This document shows, piece by piece, positions 31,084-38,703 of a stretch of 64,000 bases of DNA; position 1 is the first letter of the stretch; each line of letters opens with the position of its first letter. Position numbers and translations under genes: made by a program. The notes beneath the pieces were generated by a model. It was given only the letters and a program-made list of their open reading frames with translations, was not told where the DNA came from and did no database searches. The stretch is from UBA10646 sp046296295. GTDB taxonomy: Bacteria > Bacteroidota > Bacteroidia > Chitinophagales > Chitinophagaceae. Where the stretch lies: positions 62,001 to 126,000 of the forward strand of contig JBKBLG010000003.1 of assembly GCA_046296295.1 (NCBI GenBank), written 5' to 3'.

Positions 31084-33651
31084 ATGAGTAAAAAAGAATT
31101 TTTCCCGCCCCGCCCAAGCGTTAATCCTACCATTTACGCTTATGAGTTGCCCAACGACAGCAAACGCAAGGGGCAAATTAAAATCGGTTACACCGACCGT
31201 GATGCCCGCACACGCATCAAAGAGCAAATTGGTGCCACCCGTGCAGAGTTTAAAATTGTGTTTGAAGAAAGTGCCATGCGGGCAGACGGAAGCAGTTTTA
31301 CCGACAAAACCGTTCATGCTTTACTGCGGAAAAACAAAATAAAAAATCCCGAAGGTGAATGGTTTGTTTGCACACTGAATCAGCTACGCCAAGCCATTCA
31401 CGAAATAAAAACAGGAGAACCCACCGAAGAAAATCGTGTCCTTAATTTTGGTATGCGACCCGAGCAGCAAGAAGCCGTAGAAAAGACCGTTGCTTACTTC
31501 AAGAGTTTCAATAAAGAAAACCCAAACAAAACACCTCATTTTCTTTGGAACGCAAAAATGCGTTTCGGAAAAACTTTTACCACCTATCAGCTTGCCAAAA
31601 GAATGGGGTGGAAAAAGATGTTAGTCCTCACCTTCAAACCTGCTGTAGAAGATGCGTGGCGTGAAGATTTAAACACGCACATTGATTTTAAAGGTTGGAC
31701 ATTCTTCTCAAAAAATGAAGCCGAAAATATCTCTAAGCCTGCCCTGAGCAAAGCCGAAGGGAAAGCCGAAGTGTCAACAACCCATTTAGTGTGTTTCGGT
31801 TCGTTTCAAGATTATTTAGGCACTCAAAAAGACGGAAGTATTAAGGTTAAGAACGAATGGGTACACAAAACCGAATGGGACTGCATTGTGTTTGACGAAT
31901 ACCATTTTGGAGCTTGGCGTGAAAATGCCAAAGATTTGTTTGGTAAAGACAGCGAAGCAGAAAAAGAAATGGAAGAGTTTAAAGAAATAGAACAAAAAGG
32001 ATTTTCCGATGAAGATAAAGTAGATGTATTGGAAGGTATTTTGCCCATCAAAGCCAATCACTTTTTGTATTTATCCGGAACGCCATTTCGTGCCATCAAT
32101 TCGGGCGAATTTATTGAAGAGCAAATCTACAACTGGACCTATTCAGACGAGCAACGAGCTAAAGAAAATTGGAATGAAAAAAACGGCCCCAATCCATACG
32201 CAAGTTTGCCAAGAATGGTAATGCTTACCTACCAACTACCTGAATCCATTACCAAAGTTGCCGAGTTAGGTGAATTTGAAGGCTTTGACTTGAATCTATT
32301 TTTTAAAGCCGAAGGTGAGAAAAGTAAAGCGCATTTCAAATATGAAGATGATGTGCAAAAATGGTTGGATTTAATTCGTGGTTCATTTCAAGAACAAATA
32401 GTTGATACGCTGAAATTAAAAACGGAAAAGCCACCTTTGCCTTATTCCGATGCACGACTGAAAAGTGTTTTAAATCATACTTTATGGTTTTTGCCTTCAG
32501 TGGCTTCGTGCTATGCCATGGCAAACTTGTTCAAGAAACGCAACAATCAGTTTTATCACGATTACAAAGTAATTATTGCAGCAGGCACAGAAGCTGGAGT
32601 TGGTGTAAGAGCATTGGAACCCGTATTAAATGCCATGGAAGATCCGCTGCAATCTAAAACCATAACCCTTACCTGTGGTAAACTCACAACAGGCGTATCG
32701 GTAAAACCGTGGACAGGAATTTTTATGCTCAGAAATTCATCAAGTCCCGAAACCTATTTCCAGGCAGCGTTTCGGGTGCAAACGCCTTGGGTCATCAAAA
32801 ACCCCGACAGCCAATCGCCCAACAAAGAAGAAATCCTGAAAGAAGAATGCTATGTATTCGACTTTGCCCCGAACAGAGCATTAAGACAAATTGCTGAATA
32901 TGCTTGCCGATTGAATGTTAATGAATCGAACCCCGAAAAGAATGTTGAAGAGTTTATCAACTTCTTGCCGGTATTGGCTTATGACGGCAGTTCAATGAAA
33001 CAAATTGATGCCGCAGGAATTTTAGACATGGCAATGAGTGGTACAACTGCCACCTTGTTAGCCAGACGTTGGGAAAGTGCTTTGCTTGTTAATGTAGACA
33101 ACAACACGCTTGCCCGGCTGATGGCAAATGAAGAAGCCATGAATGCCTTGAAGAATATTGAAGGCTTCAGAAACTTGAATCAGGACATTGAAACGATCAT
33201 CAACAAATCGGAAGCCGTTAAAAAAGCAAAGAAAGAAGCCAACGACCGAGAACTAACCAACAAAGAGAAAAAGGACCTTACCGAAGAAGAGAAGGAATAC
33301 AAAAACAAACGCAAACAAATACAGGAAAAGCTTATCAAGTTTGCTACTAGAATACCCGTTTTTATGTATTTGACGGATTTCAGAGAAAGAAGCCTAGAAG
33401 ATGTTATTACTCAACTTGAGCCTGGGTTGTTTAAAAAAGTAACTGGTCTAGAAGTAAAAGACTTTTCAATACTTAAAAGTCTTGGCGTGTTCAATTCTGC
33501 CTTGATGAATGATGCCGTGTATAAATTCAAACGCTACGAAGACGCAAGTTTAGAATACACAGGCATAAACAAACACGCAGACGATGATATAGGACTGTAC
33601 AATACAACAATAACACGAAAAGAATATTTGACATTTAAAGAAAAAAATTAA
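31084..33651 (+). CDS. GIY-YIG (T5orf172-like) nuclease fused to SF2 helicase, restriction subunit
   Basis: The 855-residue protein starts with a GIY-YIG-like domain of the T5orf172/MUG113 type (PTIYAYELPN...GQIKIGYTDRDARTRIKEQ and GEWFVC, residues 15-105). An SF2 helicase follows: Walker A FLWNAKMRFGKTFTTYQLA (about 155-175), DEYH in DCIVFDEYHFGAW (about 270), FLYLSGTPFRA (about 325), and motif V/VI-like LTTGVSVKPW and YFQAAFRVQ. A coiled-coil KKAKKEANDRELTNKEKK region lies near 715-760. It is probably the ATP-dependent restriction subunit acting with the upstream methylase. An in-frame repeat insert (PALSKAEGK) lies near residue 220. Confidence 0.85.
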   Translation: MSKKEFFPPRPSVNPTIYAYELPNDSKRKGQIKIGYTDRDARTRIKEQIGATRAEFKIVFEESAMRADGSSFTDKTVHALLRKNKIKNPEGEWFVCTLNQLRQAIHEIKTGEPTEENRVLNFGMRPEQQEAVEKTVAYFKSFNKENPNKTPHFLWNAKMRFGKTFTTYQLAKRMGWKKMLVLTFKPAVEDAWREDLNTHIDFKGWTFFSKNEAENISKPALSKAEGKAEVSTTHLVCFGSFQDYLGTQKDGSIKVKNEWVHKTEWDCIVFDEYHFGAWRENAKDLFGKDSEAEKEMEEFKEIEQKGFSDEDKVDVLEGILPIKANHFLYLSGTPFRAINSGEFIEEQIYNWTYSDEQRAKENWNEKNGPNPYASLPRMVMLTYQLPESITKVAELGEFEGFDLNLFFKAEGEKSKAHFKYEDDVQKWLDLIRGSFQEQIVDTLKLKTEKPPLPYSDARLKSVLNHTLWFLPSVASCYAMANLFKKRNNQFYHDYKVIIAAGTEAGVGVRALEPVLNAMEDPLQSKTITLTCGKLTTGVSVKPWTGIFMLRNSSSPETYFQAAFRVQTPWVIKNPDSQSPNKEEILKEECYVFDFAPNRALRQIAEYACRLNVNESNPEKNVEEFINFLPVLAYDGSSMKQIDAAGILDMAMSGTTATLLARRWESALLVNVDNNTLARLMANEEAMNALKNIEGFRNLNQDIETIINKSEAVKKAKKEANDRELTNKEKKDLTEEEKEYKNKRKQIQEKLIKFATRIPVFMYLTDFRERSLEDVITQLEPGLFKKVTGLEVKDFSILKSLGVFNSALMNDAVYKFKRYEDASLEYTGINKHADDDIGLYNTTITRKEYLTFKEKN
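31738..31760 (+). repeat. CCCTGAGCAAAGCCGAAGG unit inserted in the helicase gene
   Basis: The unit is the complement-type member of the CTTCGACAAGCTCAGG family. It encodes PALSKAEG in frame between the Walker A and DEYH motifs. Such peptides (ALSKAEG) recur in unrelated proteins carrying this repeat (recollection). Confidence 0.75.
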
Positions 33652-33798
33652 AACAGCCTATGCATTGGGTGGCACATTTGTATGTTTTGCAACTGCACAA
33701 AGCCAAACAAAGAAAAATTCAAAAGAGCCACCGAGCCAAAGCACCAATACAGCCGTGAAATGCACAGACAATAGTATGAAAGAAAAGAAGGGAAGCAC

Positions 33799-33928
33799 CT
33801 AACAGCGGTTTTGCGTAATGGCGAGTTCAGTGCTTCGTATGACAGTTTTGTGGCAGGTTCAAGTTCAGTTCTTCGATTGAACATTTGTGCTAAAAATCCG
33901 CCACTATGCAAAGCCGAGAAACGCTGTT
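33799..33928. repeat. attC-like imperfect palindrome
   Basis: CTAACAGCG at 33799 pairs with CGCTGTT at 33922-33928, and GTTTTGCGTAATGGCG (33808-33823) pairs imperfectly with CGCCACTATGCAAAGC (33899-33914), spanning about 130 bases. ACCTAAC at the left end fits the integron consensus RYYYAAC, but the right end (GTTCCAA) does not fit GTTRRRY. It follows the helicase gene as a cassette-type site would. No integrase is present in the window. The 150 bases before it hold no gene that I can support. Confidence 0.5.
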
Positions 33929-33941
33929 CCAATTAGCATGA

Positions 33942-34145
33942 AATGCTTTAATAAATTATTATTTAAAGTTGTTATTGGCCAACCAACACTGTCGAAAGCC
34001 AGCTTATCATTTATTGGAAATTTATCTTGCTGGTATATTACCAATGGCAAGCTACGCCATCAGTTTTGCTAGCAACACTATTATTTACTTATACCTGATT
34101 ACCACCCTATTTTTTATAGAATATTTTATCGGCGTACCAGTTTAA
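33942..34145 (+). pseudogene. 3' fragment of a membrane-protein gene
   Basis: After an in-frame TGA at 33939-33941 the plus strand is open for 67 codons and reads coherent membrane-protein sequence: ALINYYLKLLLANQHCRKPA, then EIYLAGILPMASYAISFA and NTIIYLYLITTLFFIEYFIG, ending TAA. It has two hydrophobic helices and no start, and it begins just 14 bases after the attC-like palindrome. It looks like a resident gene cut by the arrival of block 2. I found no matching 5' part left of the block. It overlaps the convergent lipoprotein gene by 20 bases. Confidence 0.5.
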
Positions 34146-34542
34146 AACCAATTGCTGAAGCATCTTTGGCTGTTAGCAGTAATGTATCGTTGCCGGCAAA
34201 AGTATATCTAAACCTAGTAGTATCTTTATCAAGCAATAAGAGTATTGAATCGTTCACTTGTTGATAACGGAGTGTATCTGGCTCATTACCAGTTTTGAAA
34301 TAAGCGGTGCCATCTTCTTTAAACTGCATATATATTGTATTGTTATCGTTTAATGCAATAGCAAACAATAGTAGTTGTAAAGTCGATGATTCTAAGGATG
34401 TATCTGCTAGTACACTGTCTAATTTCCAGTTACCACTCAAAGGAGGTAAGGGCTTAGTTGTTGCCGTACTAAAATAATTACAGGCAATTAAGGATATACC
34501 AATGGCGATAGTAACTAAGAATGCTTTATTTGAAAATTTCAT
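34126..34542 (-). CDS. lipocalin-like lipoprotein
   Basis: The 138-residue protein has a lipoprotein signal with the lipobox LIAC near residue 21, then LSGNWKLDSVLADTSL and alternating beta segments such as IYMQFKEDGTAYFKTG and DSILLLLDKDTTRFRYTF. This pattern is that of small lipocalin-like proteins (DUF4923/DUF5004-like) in Bacteroidota; the exact family is not certain. It is probably anchored in the periplasm or outer membrane. It stands alone next to the right edge of block 2. Confidence 0.7.
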   Translation of the reverse strand: MKFSNKAFLVTIAIGISLIACNYFSTATTKPLPPLSGNWKLDSVLADTSLESSTLQLLLFAIALNDNNTIYMQFKEDGTAYFKTGNEPDTLRYQQVNDSILLLLDKDTTRFRYTFAGNDTLLLTAKDASAIGFKLVRR

Positions 34543-34725
34543 AAAAAAATTGAAGGGTGAAAGTTGTTTTTAAAGAACAGGTATGCACCTATCAATACTG
34601 TTTCAATTGAATTTGTAACCATTTCAACTTGTTAAAAAATAAAAAAAGAGCATCTTTTCTGGGCATTAGGCTTAAAGTTTTAAATTACGTATGATTTGTT
34701 ATAAGGTTTGTGCTAGATAAAACAA

Positions 34726-34752
34726 AAGCGTATTCATTGTATGAATACGCTT
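34726..34752 (-). terminator. terminator of the ECF sigma operon
   Basis: AAGCGTATTCAT TGT ATGAATACGCTT is a perfect 12-base stem. On the minus strand a TTGTTTTATC run follows. It lies 45 bases after the last gene of the leftward operon starting at 38622. The rest of 34543-34796 shows nothing else. Confidence 0.88.
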
Positions 34753-34796
34753 GAAGGTTTAGGGTGCTGCATATTTGGCTTCGAGGGAAAACCTAT

Positions 34797-35384
34797 TTAA
34801 AACTGAAAAGCTACACCAATTTGAACACGTTGAAAATGATAATCCCAACTACGAACAGTTGTAACGTTTTGCGTTAAAGGGAAAGGTAGTATTGATGGCA
34901 AGGTTTCCAAATATTGCTCTTTCAATGATTTAAAACTGTAGCCCAACATTGCTTTAATATATTGCTGATTACCAATACGCCACTGGTATCCGATATTAAG
35001 CTCGGCATAATAACCATTGTTAAAGTTGGTATAACGTGTACCTTCAAAATCAATAGCCTTACCTTCTGTTGCTGTAGGCCAAGCAATATTGGCACCAAGC
35101 TTAGCACTTACAAAAGGCGACTTGTGTAGCTGCTTACTAAAACTATATTGCGAAGCTACGTATATTGGTGCCGAACGAATTTGATAGTAATCGACAGCAG
35201 TACCTAGCCCTACAGTCCATTGTTGTTTTTGCCACCCACCATGCACAGCAACAATTCCATTCACTTGATTATCGCCATTCACTAAACCAATCTCTGGCTG
35301 CATGTACCATTGCTTAGTAATAGGTTGAGCATTTACCGTAAGGTAAGTAATACTCATAAAAAATAATATGAAATAAGTACGCAT
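34797..35384 (-). CDS. outer membrane beta-barrel protein
   Basis: The 195-residue protein has a signal peptide ending LTVNAQ, then alternating strands such as WTVGLGTAVDYYQI, GYYAELNIGYQWRIG and IKAMLGYSF, and a terminal aromatic strand VQIGVAFQF. It is a small outer-membrane barrel of unknown role. The last signal-peptide codons (YLTVN) are encoded by a dispersed element at 35330-35345. It is the last gene of the leftward sigma operon, ten bases after the LVIVD lipoprotein gene. Confidence 0.8.
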   Translation of the reverse strand: MRTYFILFFMSITYLTVNAQPITKQWYMQPEIGLVNGDNQVNGIVAVHGGWQKQQWTVGLGTAVDYYQIRSAPIYVASQYSFSKQLHKSPFVSAKLGANIAWPTATEGKAIDFEGTRYTNFNNGYYAELNIGYQWRIGNQQYIKAMLGYSFKSLKEQYLETLPSILPFPLTQNVTTVRSWDYHFQRVQIGVAFQF

Positions 35385-35394
35385 GATGATGTAT

Positions 35395-36663
35395 TTATGG
35401 TTTAATTCTTAGATTACTAAGCACAGACACTTGCCAACTATTATTAATACTACAGCAATACAAATTATTGCTTGTGCTTACGAAAGTTCTATCTGCTAAT
35501 ACTATAACATCGTATGCTTGCTGCAAAGCTGGTAGCACTTGCTTCTCAATAGGATTAGCAGGATTAGCAGCATCGAACACCCTTACACCACTTGTAGCAT
35601 CGCATACCCAAAGCTGATTACCATTTTTACCCAATCCGCTCGGCCCTGTTAAACCTATACTTTGTATTAAACGAGGTGCTGTGAGATCTTGAATATTAAT
35701 TATATCCATTTGATTACTGTTACCTCCACAAATGCCACCTCCTTTCAGCGTAACGTACGCATAATCGCCATCGGCAATTACCGGATCACAAGCTCTTGCA
35801 TGTGTAAATAATGAGAGCCTTGTGGGTTGATCAGGATTTGTAGCATCGTAAATATGCACTCCCGTAGATGAACCAATAAACAACTGTGTTCGATATGGAA
35901 AAATGGTTTCTATATCGCCTGCACCCAAGCTTAATGTTCTAACAAAAGCAGGCTGATTGGGTTGTGTAACATTAAAAACTTTTAAATCGCTATTACTTAC
36001 AGTGTATAAACGATTATTATATAAACCAAAACGAGCCATTGAACCAGCTTTAGCACTGCCACCCCTTGTGTTAGGTGTTGCACCTGTTGCAGAAGTTGGC
36101 ATACTTGAACTTAGCCATGGATTATAAAAAATAACTTGCTGATTATACTCGTTACGCATCATATTTTTAATATTACTTTTAATAACGGTATCTACACGAA
36201 CCCAATCGATAATAATGTTAGAGGTATCAAAGTAGGTATTGTTATAAATACGATGTGGAAATGCACCACGTACAAAACTTTTAAGGGTCGCTTGTGTAGG
36301 ATTTGAAATATCCATTGCTACCAGGTCGGTATAACAATCGGCATATAAAGTAGCTTGATGAATTGCAATATCTCTGCATCCTGGTATATAAATAAAACTT
36401 CTATTAACAGGATTATTACTATTTGTATAATCAATTACATGCACACCTTTATCGTTCTCTACCAAAAAAATCATATCATTCCAATACACCAACTTACTGG
36501 TTGCTTCAAATGCACGTGGATTTTGTGTTCCAATACTATTACGTACCTGATCCCTTGTTGCATATACCGGCTTATAAAAAGTGTAGCGCTCGGTAACAGT
36601 ATCTTTTGTACACGACATACCACATAGTATGAGTACGAGTAACGATAGAAAATTAATTTTCAT
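35395..36663 (-). CDS. LVIVD repeat lipoprotein
   Basis: The 422-residue protein has a lipobox (LLVLILCGMSC, Cys near residue 18). At least six LVIVD-type repeats follow, each with a short hydrophobic strand and a D..NP turn: GVHVIDYTNSNNPV, LVAMDISNPTQATL, LKVFNVTQPNQPAF, GVHIYDATNPDQPT, MDIINIQDLTAPR and VRVFDAANPANPI. They build a beta-propeller on the cell surface or periplasmic side. Its partner and role are unknown. It sits between the beta-barrel gene and the anti-sigma-like gene in the ECF operon. Confidence 0.88.
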   Translation of the reverse strand: MKINFLSLLVLILCGMSCTKDTVTERYTFYKPVYATRDQVRNSIGTQNPRAFEATSKLVYWNDMIFLVENDKGVHVIDYTNSNNPVNRSFIYIPGCRDIAIHQATLYADCYTDLVAMDISNPTQATLKSFVRGAFPHRIYNNTYFDTSNIIIDWVRVDTVIKSNIKNMMRNEYNQQVIFYNPWLSSSMPTSATGATPNTRGGSAKAGSMARFGLYNNRLYTVSNSDLKVFNVTQPNQPAFVRTLSLGAGDIETIFPYRTQLFIGSSTGVHIYDATNPDQPTRLSLFTHARACDPVIADGDYAYVTLKGGGICGGNSNQMDIINIQDLTAPRLIQSIGLTGPSGLGKNGNQLWVCDATSGVRVFDAANPANPIEKQVLPALQQAYDVIVLADRTFVSTSNNLYCCSINNSWQVSVLSNLRIKP

Positions 36664-36717
36664 ATAATAGTGTTTTCAATGATGACGCACACAGTAAACA
36701 ATCTGTTGCAGGAAGCT

Positions 36718-38085
36718 TTAAAAATTTTTTCTTACAACCACATGAAAGTTATTACGATAGCCGCCGCTATTGCCCTTAGAAATACTATTTAAAAATAATT
36801 GGGCTTGTACACCAAACGTCCATTTTTGCATCATAAAAGGCTGCCATAATACTTGTGGCTCTATAAAAAACTGCATTCTATTGTATAAACTTAGGGCATC
36901 AATTGCAATGGTATTTGTAATATCTGTATGTAAGCGATTGCCAGCTACCATATAAGCTGTACCAAAACCCAACATCGGATGTATTTGTTGTTGATGTATT
37001 TTAAATGTATTTCCTATACCAGAACTAAGCGATAGCGAATGTTCACTAAGCATTTTTCGTTCTTGCATACCTCCTATATAAGCGTAATTTCTGGCAACAC
37101 CATTAACATTAACAAGGCTATCTTTTTTAGCTCCTACAACAATACTACCGGTATTCCATTGATAGGCTCCACTTACGTAAATGAATAATTGATTTTTTAG
37201 GATACGCTTTGCATTCAACCCTAACCTTATACTAATGCCACTTTGATATACTGTTAACGAACTTGGCGTAGTAGTAAAATTACCACCAGGTTGCTGGCCA
37301 ACACTGGTATTCCCTAAAGTGGCCCCTTGAGAGGATGTGTTATTGCTACGTTTAAACAAGCTATTTTGATTGGTGGTTGCAATACCTACCATTGCATCGC
37401 AAGCAATAACCCATCGACGTTTTGTAGGTGGTACTAAAGTATCCTTTGTTATAATAGTATTTTGATTGCTATCGGCTTGGGCGTGTTCAACCAAGGCATT
37501 TACTGGAATTATTTGTTCTAATATTTCAGCATGGTTAGCAGCATCATTGAGTAGTTCCTGCGCCTTGCTTAAATGCAAATGAGTAAAGCTATCCATTATT
37601 GTATTATCAAGATTATTCTGAAGCATCAAGGCCCCACTCGATACTGCATGCTCTTGTTGTGACTTTGCTGTACTGGTTAACTTGAAACTATTCGATACAG
37701 ATGGTTTAGTAGTAGTTGTTTTATAGTCAACAATATCAAAACCACGATTAGATGCTTTTGCTTTTGAATGCTGCATTGCAGCCAAAGGAGTGTTGATTAA
37801 AACTAAAGATTGTTCTTCATCAGTATCAACCTTCATAGAAGCATTTGTCTTAGCCTTACTTGTATTTACCGTAAGGTTACGCATAGCTTGATGGTGATAT
37901 ATATAATAAGCACCTGTTAGCAAAACAACCATTGATGCTGCTAACCACCACCAAATAAAAGCCTTTCTACGCTTTTCTTTAGGCTGTATCTGCGTTGATA
38001 CTTGATGCCATACACTTGCATCGGGTTGTATATACAACTCGGCCAGCTGTGCTTTTATTTCATTTTCAAATGCATCGTTCGACAT
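36718..38085 (-). CDS. anti-sigma-like membrane protein with beta-barrel-like C-terminus
   Basis: The first 45 residues (SNDAFENEIKAQLAELYIQPDASVWHQVSTQI) resemble the cytosolic part of anti-sigma factors found next to ECF genes in this group. One membrane helix follows (FIWWWLAASMVVLLTGAYYI, about 44-63), then a linker of about 170 residues. The last 200 residues look like an outer-membrane barrel (ISIRLGLNAKRILKNQLFIYVSGAYQWNTG, and a final NNFHVVVRKNF). It starts seven bases after the sigma gene, so it probably controls it. A dispersed element at 37864-37877 encodes LTVN just after the helix. Confidence 0.75.
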   Translation of the reverse strand: MSNDAFENEIKAQLAELYIQPDASVWHQVSTQIQPKEKRRKAFIWWWLAASMVVLLTGAYYIYHHQAMRNLTVNTSKAKTNASMKVDTDEEQSLVLINTPLAAMQHSKAKASNRGFDIVDYKTTTTKPSVSNSFKLTSTAKSQQEHAVSSGALMLQNNLDNTIMDSFTHLHLSKAQELLNDAANHAEILEQIIPVNALVEHAQADSNQNTIITKDTLVPPTKRRWVIACDAMVGIATTNQNSLFKRSNNTSSQGATLGNTSVGQQPGGNFTTTPSSLTVYQSGISIRLGLNAKRILKNQLFIYVSGAYQWNTGSIVVGAKKDSLVNVNGVARNYAYIGGMQERKMLSEHSLSLSSGIGNTFKIHQQQIHPMLGFGTAYMVAGNRLHTDITNTIAIDALSLYNRMQFFIEPQVLWQPFMMQKWTFGVQAQLFLNSISKGNSGGYRNNFHVVVRKNF

Positions 38086-38091
38086 ATCTTA

Positions 38092-38622
38092 TTATTTTGA
38101 TGCAGCTAATAATTGTTGTTGTAATATGGCTCTTGCTCTTGCATATTGCGACCGCGATGTTCCTTCTGAAATACCCAACATTTGAGCAATTTCTCCATGA
38201 CTATACCCTTCTACTGCATATAAGTTAAAAATGGTTTGATAGCCTATTGGTAATGCCCTTATTGCCTCTGCTACTTGTTTTGTTGCTAAAGGCACTTCTG
38301 GTAAACGATGCTGCTCTATAATAGTATTATTGAAGGTTTCAGCTACATCCATTGTTAGTAATTTTTGCTTACGCAAATAACTAATCGCACTGTGCACCAT
38401 AATAGTTTTAATCCAGCCAGCCAAACTCCCCGTTCCTTGATATTGAGCAAGCTTAGTAAATACTTTTACAAAACCTTCTTGTAATACATCTTGAGCATCG
38501 GCAATATTTTTTGTATATCTATAGCACACACCAAGCATAGCACTAGCATAGCTATCGTATAGCATACGCTGTGCCTTTGGGTCGTGCCGCAAGCATAACC
38601 TTATTAATTCCTCCTCTTGCAT
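38092..38622 (-). CDS. ECF RNA polymerase sigma-70 factor
   Basis: The 176-residue protein has region 2 (YDSYASAMLGVCYRYTKNIADAQDVLQEGFVKVF, then GSLAGWIKTIMVHSAISYLRK) and region 4 (LPIGYQTIFNLYAVEGYSHGEIAQMLGISEGTSRSQYARA) and no region 1 or 3, the ECF layout. It is the first gene of a leftward operon with the anti-sigma-like protein, LVIVD lipoprotein and a barrel protein, which are probably its targets or regulators in an envelope response. It is divergent from bioA. Confidence 0.93.
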   Translation of the reverse strand: MQEEELIRLCLRHDPKAQRMLYDSYASAMLGVCYRYTKNIADAQDVLQEGFVKVFTKLAQYQGTGSLAGWIKTIMVHSAISYLRKQKLLTMDVAETFNNTIIEQHRLPEVPLATKQVAEAIRALPIGYQTIFNLYAVEGYSHGEIAQMLGISEGTSRSQYARARAILQQQLLAASK

Positions 38623-38653
38623 GTATAAATACTAGTGACGAGCGTCTTTTTTA

Positions 38654-38683
38654 TTTCGTTGCATCTACGAACAATTATTTTTG
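38654..38683 (+). promoter_or_regulatory. possible bioA promoter
   Basis: TATTTTTG at 38676-38683 fits the Bacteroidota -7 box TAnnTTTG. A weak TTTCG lies 18-20 bases upstream in place of the TTTG -33 box. The distance to the bioA ATG is 20 bases. The call rests on consensus only. Confidence 0.35.
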
Positions 38684-38703
38684 TTGCCTTAACAAAAGTA
38701 GGT

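Noticed and set aside
33648..33932. Open frame of about 94 codons on the minus strand at the end of block 2
   Set aside because: It lies across the attC-like palindrome, its composition is unlike a real protein, and it starts inside the palindrome. Palindromes often leave accidental frames.
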